A stretch of DNA of 34,143 bases from NCBI GenBank assembly GCA_000432135.1, contig HF990555.1, positions 1 to 34,143 on the forward strand. Direction: 5' to 3'. A program made the position numbers and the translations under genes. Positions within the stretch are counted from its first letter, which is position 1, and each line of letters starts with the position of its first letter. Positions 24,913 through 32,739 of this stretch are shown in pieces. The stretch comes from Firmicutes bacterium CAG:124 (GTDB taxonomy: Bacteria; Bacillota; Clostridia; Oscillospirales; Oscillospiraceae). A model generated the notes under the pieces. It made no database searches, had not been told where the DNA came from, and worked only from the letters and a program-made list of their open reading frames with translations.

Positions 24913-25184
24913 TGCCGGAAAAAACAGCCCTTCCGGTCAATCGGTGCGGCCGGAACAGGAGACTGCGAAGAAACCAGGCAGCTGCTTTTCGGGCTCCGCC
25001 CGGATCAGCGGGACGCGGAACCCCCGTTCTGCCTGCCTTCTGCCGCTCCGGCGAAGCGCGGCGTCTGACCGAAACGCGCACCTGCGTATGGATCATCCGG
25101 CGGACAAAGCATCTCAAAAGCGTTTGCCAACGATCTCTCTGTCCATAGTATGCGCAGGGCGAAGAAAAATACACAAGGTCTGAT
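24913..25184. other. Intergenic stretch, no gene recognised
   Basis: About 270 bases between the hemW hairpin and the next promoter. Short open frames on both strands have no ribosome binding site or recognisable product. A CAGGAGACTGC string at 24956-24966 recalls the cobalamin B12 box, but the rest of that riboswitch is absent. Confidence 0.5.
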
Positions 25185-25213
25185 TTGACTTTACAGGCGC
25201 AAAACGGTAAGAT
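25185..25213 (+). promoter_or_regulatory. Promoter of the Nudix-cob operon
   Basis: TTGACT (25185-25190), 17 bases, TAAGAT (25208-25213). It is the only good promoter found upstream of the seven overlapping or closely spaced genes that end at 29927. Confidence 0.65.
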
Positions 25214-25244
25214 AAGAAAAAAACGAACAGGAAGCACAAAGGCA

Positions 25245-25808
25245 ATGGAAGAATTTAAAAATTTACAGGAAACAAAGCTCACGTCCCAGCCGATCTTTGA
25301 CGGCGACGTGCTGCATATCTACAAGGATACCGTCCGCCTGCCGAACGGCAAAACCTCCACACGGGAATACACCGTCCACCACGGCGCGGTGTGCATCCTG
25401 CCGCTGCTGGAAAACGGCGACGTGCTGCTCGAGCGGCAGTTCCGCTATGCCATGGGCGAAGTCCTGACGGAGATCCCCGCCGGGAAGCTCGACTACATCG
25501 GCGAGGACCCGCAGGAGGCCGCGCTGCGGGAGCTGCGCGAGGAAACGGGCGCGGTCGCAAGCGAGCTCATCCCGCTCGGCCCGTTTTACCCCACCTGCGC
25601 GTATTCGACCGAGGTCATCCAGATGTTCCTGGCACGCGGGCTGAGCTTCGGCGAACGGGAGCTGGACGAGGATGAATTTCTGAACGTGTTCCGCCTGCCG
25701 CTGCGGGAGCTGGTCGAAAAGGTCCTGAACGGCGAAATTCCCGACGCCAAGACGCAGGCCGCCGCGCTTCGCGTGTGGTGCATGCTGCAGGAGGGGAAGC
25801 TCTCGTGA
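25245..25808 (+). CDS. Nudix hydrolase, ADP-ribose pyrophosphatase type
   Basis: A 187-residue Nudix protein. The Nudix helix is E-x7-REL-REETGA, with one extra residue between its first glycine and first glutamate (GKLDYIGE instead of the usual GX5E). IPAGKLD and the GPFYPTCAYSTE loop are typical of ADP-ribose pyrophosphatases, which split ADP-ribose into AMP and ribose 5-phosphate. A role in the following cobalamin operon is not known; clearing or recycling nucleotide-sugar by-products is conceivable. The frame extends to the -35 box, so the ATG at 25245 is preferred, with AAAGG close upstream. The stop overlaps the next GTG. Confidence 0.88.
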   Translation: MEEFKNLQETKLTSQPIFDGDVLHIYKDTVRLPNGKTSTREYTVHHGAVCILPLLENGDVLLERQFRYAMGEVLTEIPAGKLDYIGEDPQEAALRELREETGAVASELIPLGPFYPTCAYSTEVIQMFLARGLSFGERELDEDEFLNVFRLPLRELVEKVLNGEIPDAKTQAAALRVWCMLQEGKLS

Positions 25809-26566
25809 GGCGGGATCTGCTGTACGTCTCGTCCATCGGTGAAGACTGCTGCGAGGCTGCGCGGGAGTTTGGCCTTGGGATCGAGCTTGCGCAGTTCTGC
25901 ACCGCCGCCCGGCTCGACGGCGCTCCGCCGGAGCCGTGGGAGCTTCCGGTGGAACGCTGCCTGTCTGCATCAAGCCGGTTCGTGCTGCACGGGCCGTTCA
26001 ACGAGCTGACGCCTGCGGCCATCGACCCACTTGTGCTGGATGTGACGAAGAAGCGATACCGGCAGGCAATCAAAAAGGCGCATACAATGGGCATTCAGAA
26101 GATCGTTCTGCACGCAGGCTTTCTGCCGCTGGTCTATTATCCGGAGTGGTTCGTGGAGCGCAGTGCCGCCGTGTGGCGGGAGCTGCTCTGCGATGTTCCG
26201 GACGATATGACCGTGTGTCTGGAAAACGTGCTGGAGCCGGAACCGCAGCTTTTAACGGCGATCATGGAGGCCGTCCATGACCCGCGCCTGCGTATCTGCC
26301 TCGATCTCGGCCACGCGAATACGTGCGCGTCAGCGCTTCCCCCGGAGGACTGGCTGCGCGCCTGTGCGCCGTACCTTTCCCACGTGCACCTGCACAACAA
26401 TCAGGGCGGCCGTGACCTGCACGCGGCGCTCTTTGACGGCGTGATGGATATTGCGGGGCTTCTTTCCCTGCTGGAAGCGCTTTCCCCGCAGGCGACGTGT
26501 ACGCTGGAGCTGACGCAGGACAGGCCGAGCCTTGACTGGCTCGTGGAAAAGCACCTTTTGGAGTGA
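25805..26566 (+). CDS. TIM-barrel sugar isomerase/epimerase-like protein
   Basis: A 253-residue protein of the xylose-isomerase-like TIM-barrel (AP-endonuclease 2) superfamily. Probable metal ligands are E in CLENV, D and H in LDLGHAN, the histidines of HVHLHNN and E in TLELTQ. Such proteins isomerise sugars, sugar phosphates or inosose, or cleave at abasic DNA sites, so the substrate cannot be named. GTG at 25805 overlaps the Nudix stop (GTGA), with AGGAGG 10 bases upstream. It is sandwiched between the Nudix gene and cobT, suggesting a ribose-related role in cobamide assembly or salvage (inference). Confidence 0.78.
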   Translation: MRRDLLYVSSIGEDCCEAAREFGLGIELAQFCTAARLDGAPPEPWELPVERCLSASSRFVLHGPFNELTPAAIDPLVLDVTKKRYRQAIKKAHTMGIQKIVLHAGFLPLVYYPEWFVERSAAVWRELLCDVPDDMTVCLENVLEPEPQLLTAIMEAVHDPRLRICLDLGHANTCASALPPEDWLRACAPYLSHVHLHNNQGGRDLHAALFDGVMDIAGLLSLLEALSPQATCTLELTQDRPSLDWLVEKHLLE

Positions 26567-26571
26567 ACCCT

Positions 26572-27672
26572 ATGGAACAGACTGAACGGCAGCTTGTTTC
26601 GCTGCTTTCCGAAATTACCCCGCTTTATGACGTGCCCATGCGCGAGGCGAAGGCCCGGCAGGACGCGCTTGCCAAGCCGCCCGGCAGCCTCGGTCTGCTG
26701 GAGGACCTTTCTGTCCAGCTGGCGGGCATCACCGGGCAGGTCAAAAACGAAGTCAGCCACACCCGCATTTACGTGCTTGCGGCAGACAACGGCGTAGTCT
26801 GCGAGGGCGTTTCGTCCGCGCCGCAGTCGGTCACGCGGGCGCAGGCCATCAACCTGACGCGCGGTCTGACCGGCGCGTCGTGTCTGGCGAAGCACTTCGG
26901 CGACGAGCTGGTCGTCGCCGACATGGGCATCGCGCTCCCCTATGCCTGCCCGGAAATTCTGAACCGCAGTCTCGGCAAGGGCACGGCGAACATCGCCGCA
27001 GGCCCGGCCATGGCGCGGCAGACTGCCGTGCGCGGCATTCTGACCGGCATGGGGCTTGCCGCACAGGCAAAACGGGACGGCATTCAAATTCTCGGCGTGG
27101 GCGAAATGGGCATCGGCAACACAACGACGTCCTCCGCCGTTTTGTGCGCCCTGAGCGGCGAGCCGGTCGAGGCCGTCACGGGCCGCGGCGGCGGATTGAC
27201 CGACGCGGCATTTTTGAAGAAAAAACAGGTGATCGAACAGGCGCTGGCCATAAACACGCCAGACGGGAACGATCCTGTTGACGTTTTGCACAAGGTCGGC
27301 GGGTTCGATCTGTGCGCAATGGCGGGCGTATTTCTGGGTGCGGCGCATGAGCGCCTGCCCGTCGTGGTCGACGGGTTCATTTCCGTCGTCGCCGCGCTCT
27401 GCGCTGCCCGGCTGTGTGAGGCCGCAGCGGGCTATTTCATCGGCTCGCACGTGTCCTATGAGCGCGGGTACGAGATCGCAGCCCGGCTGCTCGGCCTGAG
27501 GCCCTGTCTGCAGCTCGGGATGCGCCTCGGCGAGGGCAGCGGGTGCCCGCTGGCCTTCCGCGTGGTCGAGGCGGCCTGCGCGGTGATGAACACGATGGCA
27601 ACATTCCCGGAGGCCGCCATCGACGACGGATACCTGACCGAAATACGTGAAAGGGACAGCTTTACGGTATGA
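26572..27672 (+). CDS. cobT: CobT, nicotinate-nucleotide:dimethylbenzimidazole phosphoribosyltransferase
   Basis: A 366-residue CobT. It transfers ribose phosphate from nicotinate mononucleotide to a lower-ligand base, giving alpha-ribazole phosphate. Seen are KPPGSLG at 35-41, GEMGIGNTTTS at 177-187 and the catalytic E321 in RLGEGSG (E317 in the Salmonella enzyme). Which base it uses cannot be read from the sequence. A GTG at 26563 is also in frame, but ATG at 26572 is 8 bases after GGAG and is preferred. It ends in a 4-base overlap with cobU. Confidence 0.96.
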   Translation: MEQTERQLVSLLSEITPLYDVPMREAKARQDALAKPPGSLGLLEDLSVQLAGITGQVKNEVSHTRIYVLAADNGVVCEGVSSAPQSVTRAQAINLTRGLTGASCLAKHFGDELVVADMGIALPYACPEILNRSLGKGTANIAAGPAMARQTAVRGILTGMGLAAQAKRDGIQILGVGEMGIGNTTTSSAVLCALSGEPVEAVTGRGGGLTDAAFLKKKQVIEQALAINTPDGNDPVDVLHKVGGFDLCAMAGVFLGAAHERLPVVVDGFISVVAALCAARLCEAAAGYFIGSHVSYERGYEIAARLLGLRPCLQLGMRLGEGSGCPLAFRVVEAACAVMNTMATFPEAAIDDGYLTEIRERDSFTV

Positions 27673-28202
27673 ACTATTTTCTTTCCGGCGGCGCAAAAAA
27701 CGGGAAATCCTCGCTTGCGCAGGAAATCGTCTGCGCGCAGAGCGGTCCGCGCTATTATCTTGCGACCATGATCCCGCACGACGATGAGGACCGGCTGCGC
27801 ATTCAGCGCCATCTGGACAACCGCGCGGGGATGGGCTTTCAGACCGTCGAATGCGGAACGGACATTCTCTCCTCGCTTTCGCGGATGGAGCCGGACGGCG
27901 CAGTGCTACTCGACAGCGTGACGGCGCTGCTGTCCAACGAAATGTTCCGCGCGGACGGCACGATGGACGCCTCTGCCCCGGCGCGTCTGGAGGCGGAGCT
28001 GCTGGAATTCTCCCGCCGGATGCGCTGCTGCGTGTTCGTGAGCGATTATATTTACGCTGACGGCGGACAGTATGACGAATGGACGGAATGCTACCGCCGG
28101 GGACTGGCGCGGCTTGACCGGGCGCTGGCGGCGGCGTGCGAAAACGCCGCAGAGCTTTGCTGTGCGCAGGCATATTGGTACAAAGGAGGCTTTTCCGGAT
28201 GA
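27669..28202 (+). CDS. cobU: CobU, adenosylcobinamide kinase/guanylyltransferase
   Basis: A 177-residue CobU. The P-loop is GGAKNGKS at 7-14. The region around H48 (RIQRHLDNR) and the following VECG correspond to the guanylylated-histidine segment of the Salmonella enzyme (H46). It should phosphorylate adenosylcobinamide and attach GMP. The C-terminal third is unusual: the canonical NEVG-GIVP stretch is replaced by SDYIYADGGQYDEW, which I do not recognise from CobU. A second, shorter CobU-like protein two genes later has the missing motif. The overlap with cobS is 4 bases (ATGA). Confidence 0.87.
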   Translation: MNYFLSGGAKNGKSSLAQEIVCAQSGPRYYLATMIPHDDEDRLRIQRHLDNRAGMGFQTVECGTDILSSLSRMEPDGAVLLDSVTALLSNEMFRADGTMDASAPARLEAELLEFSRRMRCCVFVSDYIYADGGQYDEWTECYRRGLARLDRALAAACENAAELCCAQAYWYKGGFSG

Positions 28203-28969
28203 AAGCCAAGCTCAAAAAGCCCCTGACGGCACTCATGATGGCGTGGGGGACGTATCTGGCGATCCCGTGCCCGTATAAGGTCTGGGACGATGCGCTGCGC
28301 CCGTGGCAGATCGTGTGCCTGCCGCCGGTAGGGCTGATCGTGGGCGGACTCTGGGCGCTGTGCGCCGCCCTGTTCGCCCATTTCCGGTTTACCGGATTTC
28401 TGGCCGCCGCGATCTTGACGGCGCTTCCGTTTCTCGTGACGGGCTTTTTCCACCTGGACGGGTTCCTCGACTGCTGTGACGCGATCTTATCGCGGCGTGA
28501 TCTTCAAACGCGGCAGAAAATTCTCAAGGATTCGCGCGTGGGCGCGTTTGCAGTCGTGTGCGCGATTTTGCTGTTTCTGTTTTCGTTCGCGGCGCTGGCG
28601 GACTGTGACTTCTCGTATATCTGGCGGGCGCTGCTGCTCGTTCCGGTCGTAACGCGCTGCATGGCGGGCGTTGCGGTGGAATCGTTCGCGCCCATGAAGA
28701 CCAGCCAGTATTCCGGCACATTTGCAGCCGGGAAGACAAAACGGCAGCGGAACATTCTGCTCGGGATGTACCTTGCCGTCATGCTGGCGGTGTTCGTGTT
28801 CCTGTTTTCGCGGCCCAGCTGCGCGCTGGCCGTCGCGTGGGCGGGGCTTGTGACCATCCTTGCCTGCCGTCTGGCCCAGAAGCATCTGGGCGGGATGTCC
28901 GGCGACGTCGCAGGCCTTTCCATCACGCTGGGCGAGGCGTCCGCCCTTCTCATTCTGGCAGTCTTTTAA
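28199..28969 (+). CDS. cobS: CobS, adenosylcobinamide-GDP ribazoletransferase
   Basis: A 256-residue integral membrane enzyme that joins alpha-ribazole (phosphate) to adenosylcobinamide-GDP, making the complete cobamide. The family motif HLDGFLDCCDA is at 85-95, supplying the metal-binding aspartates. Six or so membrane segments follow. The open frame starts earlier inside cobU, but ATG at 28199 has AAAGGAGG about 9 bases upstream and gives the normal N-terminus. It partners CobT, CobU and CobC of the same operon. Confidence 0.95.
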   Translation: MKAKLKKPLTALMMAWGTYLAIPCPYKVWDDALRPWQIVCLPPVGLIVGGLWALCAALFAHFRFTGFLAAAILTALPFLVTGFFHLDGFLDCCDAILSRRDLQTRQKILKDSRVGAFAVVCAILLFLFSFAALADCDFSYIWRALLLVPVVTRCMAGVAVESFAPMKTSQYSGTFAAGKTKRQRNILLGMYLAVMLAVFVFLFSRPSCALAVAWAGLVTILACRLAQKHLGGMSGDVAGLSITLGEASALLILAVF

Positions 28970-28980
28970 GGAGGAACGGT

Positions 28981-29352
28981 ATGGTTCTGATCATCGGCGG
29001 CGCGTATCAGGGAAAAACAGCATACGCGCAAACAAAATACGCCCTGCGGGACGCGGAAATTTTCACCTGCGAGGGCGAAGCGCTCGATCTGACCGCCCGC
29101 TGCCTCCGGCATCTGGAGCGCTTCGCGCTTGCCTGCGTCCGGGCGGGAAAGGAGCCTGCGGACGTGCTGGCCGGGCTTGCGCTCAGCGGGAAAATATTGA
29201 TCTGCGAGGACATTTCCTGCGGCGTTGTGCCGATGGACGCGGAAACGCGCGAATGGCGCGAGGCCGTCGGGCGCATGAACGCGGCGCTGGCCGCGCAGGC
29301 GGACACGGTCACACGCATTTTCTGCGGGCTTCCGCTGGAGCTGAAGGGATGA
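28981..29352 (+). CDS. Short CobU-like P-loop protein
   Basis: A 123-residue protein, about two thirds of CobU length. It has a P-loop GGAYQGKT at 6-13 and a C-terminal half that fits CobU well: CEDISCGVVPMDAE at 75-88, then a GRMNAALAAQAD helix (97-108) and a GLPLELK end. The middle block containing the guanylylated histidine region is missing. It may be a nucleotide-binding partner, a kinase-only form, or a decaying duplicate. It has a perfect AAGGAGG six bases from the ATG and overlaps cobC by 4 bases, so it looks maintained. It follows cobS after 11 bases. Confidence 0.8.
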   Translation: MVLIIGGAYQGKTAYAQTKYALRDAEIFTCEGEALDLTARCLRHLERFALACVRAGKEPADVLAGLALSGKILICEDISCGVVPMDAETREWREAVGRMNAALAAQADTVTRIFCGLPLELKG

Positions 29353-29927
29353 GGCGGCTCACGCTCATCCGCCACGGACTGACGGAGGGAAATGTCCGCC
29401 GGTGGTATTATGGGGCGCTCGATCTTCCTCTGTGCGAGGCCGGACAAGCAGCTGTTCAGGAGGCCGCCGCAGGCGGCCTGTATCCCCCGTACAGCGGCGA
29501 ACGCATCCTGACGAGCGGAATGCTCCGCACGGAGCAGACGCTGCGCCTGATCTACGGCGAGGCGCCGCACGAGATCTGGCCGGAGCTGCGTGAGATCAGC
29601 TTCGGCATATTCGAGGGAAAGTCCTACGACGAGCTGAAGGGCTTGGCGGAGTACGAGGCATGGCTGGCGGGCGACTGGTTCCGGAACGTCCCGCCGGGCG
29701 GCGAATCCTTTGCGCAGGCGGAGGCTCGTATTTTATCCGCGCTTTCCCGTATGCGCGCGCAGGACGAGGATCTCCTCGCCGTCGTACACGGCGGAACGGT
29801 GCTCACGATCATGCAGGCGCTGTTCCCGGAGGAGGAAAAGTCCGGCTACGACTGGCAGCCGCGCCCCGGCGGAGGCTACCGGATCGACCTGACGGCGCAT
29901 TGCTATGAGCAAATCGGTCTGCTATAA
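29349..29927 (+). CDS. cobC: CobC-type alpha-ribazole phosphatase (histidine phosphatase)
   Basis: A 192-residue histidine phosphatase. The RHG motif is R8-H9-G10 with nucleophile H9, a second arginine is at R60 (GMLRTEQT), the acid E82 lies in REISFG, and the second catalytic histidine is H147 (VVHGGT). In this operon it most likely removes phosphate from alpha-ribazole phosphate or from the cobamide phosphate made by CobS. Without the context it could equally be a phosphoglycerate-mutase-like enzyme. It is the last gene of the operon, and a strong bidirectional terminator starts at its stop codon. Confidence 0.87.
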   Translation: MRRLTLIRHGLTEGNVRRWYYGALDLPLCEAGQAAVQEAAAGGLYPPYSGERILTSGMLRTEQTLRLIYGEAPHEIWPELREISFGIFEGKSYDELKGLAEYEAWLAGDWFRNVPPGGESFAQAEARILSALSRMRAQDEDLLAVVHGGTVLTIMQALFPEEEKSGYDWQPRPGGGYRIDLTAHCYEQIGLL

Positions 29928-29967
29928 AAAACGCCATGCCCGGTATTTGCCGGGCATGGCGTTTTTT
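29926..29967. terminator. Bidirectional terminator between cobC and the MATE gene
   Basis: A-run, 13-bp GC-rich stem (29931-29943 with 29950-29962), 6-base loop, then T-run. The A and T runs extend the stem, so it works on both strands for the convergent cobC and MATE transcripts. Confidence 0.92.
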
Positions 29968-31324
29968 ATGATTTCGCAGGCTTTTTCTCAAAGCCGTGGA
30001 CCCAGTCGGAGAAGTGGTAATAGAGGAAATAGACGATGGAGCTGAGCGACCACGTGATGGGATAGGCCATGTAGATATACTGAATTTCGTGGACGATGCC
30101 CATGACGATGGTGATATATGCGATCCGCACCACGCACCAGAACAGCAGCATGATAACCATCGGCACGAAGGCCTTGCCTGCGCCGCGGCAGATCGACGCA
30201 ATCGCGTGGGAGTATGCCAGCAGGCAGAAGAACAGCGCCGTCGTTCGCATCTGGCGCGTGCCGAGTTCGACGACCTCCGGCGTGGGGCTGAACAGCGCGA
30301 CAAGCTGCGGCGCAAGCAGATACATCGTCACGCCGATGATCTCCGCGATCACAACAGACGCGATGATGCCGAAGCGCGAGCCCTTTTTCGCCCGGTCGTG
30401 AAGCCCGGCACCGAGGTTCTGGCCGACAAAAGTCGTCAGCGCCATGGTGAAGCTGGTGACAGGCAGGAACGCGAAGCCCTCCAGCTTGGAGTACGCGCCG
30501 TAGGCCGCCATGGCGACCTTGCCGAAGGAATTGATGTTGGACTGGACAATGACGTTTGCAAAACCGATCACGGAGTTCTGCACGCCGGACGGCAGGCCGT
30601 AGCGGATGATCTGGCCGAGCATTTCGCGGTCGATATGCAGCTTTTTCAGCTCGACCTGATAGATCGTACCCTTCTTCATCAGATGGATCATGCACAGGAT
30701 CATGCTGACGGCCTGCGAGATCGTCGTGGCGACGGCCGCCGCCCACACGCCCCAATGGAACGCGCCGATAAACAGCAGATCGAGCACGATATTGGTAAGG
30801 GACGAAATGATCAGATAATAGAGCGGCCGCTTGCTGTCGCCGAGCGCGTTCATGATGCTCTTGCACATATTGTACATGACGACGGCCAGAACGCCGATGA
30901 AGTAATACCGGAAATACGCGATTGCATCCGGCAGGACCTCCGGTGCAGTGCCCATCCAGCGCAGGAACGTCGGCGTCAGCCACACGCCCACCACCGTCAG
31001 AATCACGCCGCTGATCAGGCCCAGCATCACGTCCGTGTGGATGGCCTTGGATACGCGGTCATAGTCACCCGCGCCAAAATAGCGGGAGATGGTCACGCCT
31101 GCACCCATGGACAGGCCGGTAAAGAAGCTGATGAGCAGGAAGATCAGCGGGCCGGACGCACTGACGGCCGCCAGCGCCTCATCTCCCAGAAACCGGCCGA
31201 CGATCAGCGCGTCCGCCGTATTGTAAAGCTGCTGGAACACCTGACTGAGGAATACCGGCACGGCAAACTGTACGATCAGCTTCCACGCGCTTCCCTTTGT
31301 CATATCCAGCGTATTTCCGCCCAC
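29966..31324 (-). CDS. MATE family multidrug/cation exporter
   Basis: A 452-residue protein with about twelve membrane segments in two homologous halves. It starts with the MATE opening (KLIVQFAVPVFLSQVFQQLYNTADALIVGRFLG) and contains the GAGVTISRYFGA and FVGQNLGAG repeats of the two halves. It should export drugs or metabolites in exchange for sodium or protons; the substrate is unknown. The start is GTG at 31324, with GGAAGG 7 bases upstream. An ATG a few bases further upstream is in another frame. A short hairpin with six Us lies in the 5' leader. Confidence 0.93.
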   Translation of the reverse strand: MGGNTLDMTKGSAWKLIVQFAVPVFLSQVFQQLYNTADALIVGRFLGDEALAAVSASGPLIFLLISFFTGLSMGAGVTISRYFGAGDYDRVSKAIHTDVMLGLISGVILTVVGVWLTPTFLRWMGTAPEVLPDAIAYFRYYFIGVLAVVMYNMCKSIMNALGDSKRPLYYLIISSLTNIVLDLLFIGAFHWGVWAAAVATTISQAVSMILCMIHLMKKGTIYQVELKKLHIDREMLGQIIRYGLPSGVQNSVIGFANVIVQSNINSFGKVAMAAYGAYSKLEGFAFLPVTSFTMALTTFVGQNLGAGLHDRAKKGSRFGIIASVVIAEIIGVTMYLLAPQLVALFSPTPEVVELGTRQMRTTALFFCLLAYSHAIASICRGAGKAFVPMVIMLLFWCVVRIAYITIVMGIVHEIQYIYMAYPITWSLSSIVYFLYYHFSDWVHGFEKKPAKS

Positions 31325-31351
31325 AGCGCATCCTTCCCTTCACGTAAAAAA

Positions 31352-31372
31352 TACCGCGTACACAGCGCGGTA
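31352..31372 (-). promoter_or_regulatory. Leader hairpin with U-run before the MATE gene
   Basis: On the minus strand TACCGCG and CGCGGTA (7 bp, 7-base loop) are followed by six Ts (31346-31351). It sits at or just after the predicted transcription start and 22 bases before the MATE ribosome binding region. It may be a 5' stabilising hairpin or a terminator for read-through; attenuation is possible but unproven. Confidence 0.4.
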
Positions 31373-31377
31373 CATAA

Positions 31378-31406
31378 AGCATAACAGAAATAAGCAGAAA
31401 ATGCAA
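31378..31406 (-). promoter_or_regulatory. Candidate MATE promoter
   Basis: Minus strand TTGCAT (31401-31406), 17 bases, TATGCT (31378-31383). Box matches are modest, but spacing and position are right. Confidence 0.45.
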
Positions 31407-31475
31407 ACCAGTTTCTTCCGCGCATCAAATGCTGCCTCGCCATATTTTCTGATGGCATTGCACACTTCGCTGTTG

Positions 31476-31481
31476 TATAAT
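31476..31481 (+). promoter_or_regulatory. -10 box before the alkylation-repair genes
   Basis: A perfect TATAAT 30 bases before the glycosylase ATG. The -35 region is weak (ATGGCA at 18 bases). Confidence 0.5.
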
Positions 31482-31510
31482 AAAATTGCAAAACGCAGGG
31501 AGGTAACAGG

Positions 31511-32178
31511 ATGTATTTCGCATACGGAGAACAGGCGCTTTCCTATCTGCGCAAAAAGGACAAGCGGCTCTGTGAGGTGATCGACCGCATCGGGCATATC
31601 GACCGCACGGTGGACCCGGACCTGTTTTCGTCCGTCGTGCACCACATCATCGGCCAGCAGATCTCAACGAAGGCGCAGGCGACGATCTGGCAGCGAATGC
31701 AGGACGCGCTGGGCACGGTCAATGCTGAAGCCATTCTGGCCGCAGGCGTTCCGAGCCTGCAGGCGCTTGGCATGACGTTCCGCAAGGCAGCGTATATCAC
31801 GGACTTTGCCGAACGGGTCCATACGGGTGCATTCGATCTGGACGCCGTGGCGCATATGAGTGATGAAGCTGCTATCCGGGCATTGCGCAGTCTGAAGGGC
31901 ATCGGCGTCTGGACGGCGGAAATGATTTTGCTGTTCTGCCTGCAGCGCCCTGATATTTTCAGCTATGACGATCTTGCCATCCGGCGCGGGCTGCGCATGG
32001 TGTACCACCACTGGGAGATCGACCGCGACTTGTTTGAAAAATACCGCCGGCGGGGGTGCGTGTACCGCGGCGTGGCCGCACCAGTTTTGCTGGGCGGGGC
32101 GTGGCCTGTCTGTATCTCTGGGCCGTGTCAGGCGGGGCTATCCCGGAAATGAAGGATTACAAGCAAAAATGCAAATAG
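31511..32178 (+). pseudogene. AlkA-like DNA-3-methyladenine glycosylase, frameshifted near the 3' end
   Basis: A helix-hairpin-helix glycosylase that would excise alkylated purines. The hairpin LKGIGVWTAE is at 128-137 and the catalytic aspartate is in SYDDLAIRRG (D153/D154). As it stands the frame runs to 32152 (213 residues) with an unrelated tail after A189. The true C-terminus (VACLYLWAVSGGAIP..., ending TAG at 32178) lies in another frame. The break is a 29-base insertion between two copies of GGCGTGGCC (32069-32077 and 32098-32106). Deleting one copy and the 20 bases between restores the family sequence. Catalytic parts are intact, so some activity may survive. AGGGAGG precedes the ATG. 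Confidence 0.85.
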
Positions 32179-32723
32179 AAGTGTACAATATGGTTTATAC
32201 GATAGAATACGCGTCCCCGCTCGGCCCCATCACGCTGGCCTGCGACGGGGAGGCGATCATCGGTCTGTGGTTCAATGGACAGCGGTATTTCGGCAATATT
32301 CTGCCGGAGCAGACCGAAAAAAAAGAACACTCGCTGTTCGCGGACGCGAAGCGCTGGCTGGATGTGTACTTCTCCGGACGTGAGCCGGACTTCCTTCCTC
32401 CGCTGCGCTATGACTCCACGCCGTTCCGCAGGCTGATCTGCGAGATCATGCTGACGATCCCGTATGGAAAAACCATGACCTACGGCCAGATCGCCGCCGA
32501 GGCCGCAAAGCGGCTGGGCGCAGAGAAGATGTCCGCGCAGGCGGTCGGCGGCGCGGTCGGGCACAACCCGATCTCGCTCATGATCCCGTGCCACCGCGTC
32601 GTGGGCACAAGCGGCAGTCTCACCGGCTATGGCGGCGGCATCGCGCGGAAGGTCAAGCTGCTGGAATTGGAGCACGCCGATATGCGCGGCCTGTTTGTAC
32701 CGAAAACGGGAACCGCACTTTAA
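32169..32723 (+). CDS. ogt: Methylated-DNA-protein-cysteine methyltransferase
   Basis: A 184-residue suicide repair protein that takes the alkyl group from O6-alkylguanine onto its own cysteine. The active site is C141 in IPCHRVVG, and the DNA-binding helix region (YGQIAAEAAKRLG) precedes it. The ATG at 32169 overlaps the original alkA stop. An ATG at 32190 (177 residues, VYTIEYASPLG) is equally plausible, and neither has a strong ribosome binding site. The pairing with an AlkA-like gene makes an alkylation-repair unit. There is no Ada-type regulatory domain. Confidence 0.93.
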   Translation: MQIEVYNMVYTIEYASPLGPITLACDGEAIIGLWFNGQRYFGNILPEQTEKKEHSLFADAKRWLDVYFSGREPDFLPPLRYDSTPFRRLICEIMLTIPYGKTMTYGQIAAEAAKRLGAEKMSAQAVGGAVGHNPISLMIPCHRVVGTSGSLTGYGGGIARKVKLLELEHADMRGLFVPKTGTAL

Positions 32724-32739
32724 GAACGGAGGGAATCAC

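Noticed and set aside
24956..24966. CAGGAGACTGC resembling the B12 box of a cobalamin riboswitch upstream of the cob operon
   Set aside because: It matches only part of the box, and the other conserved riboswitch segments are missing from the roughly 290 bases before the operon start.
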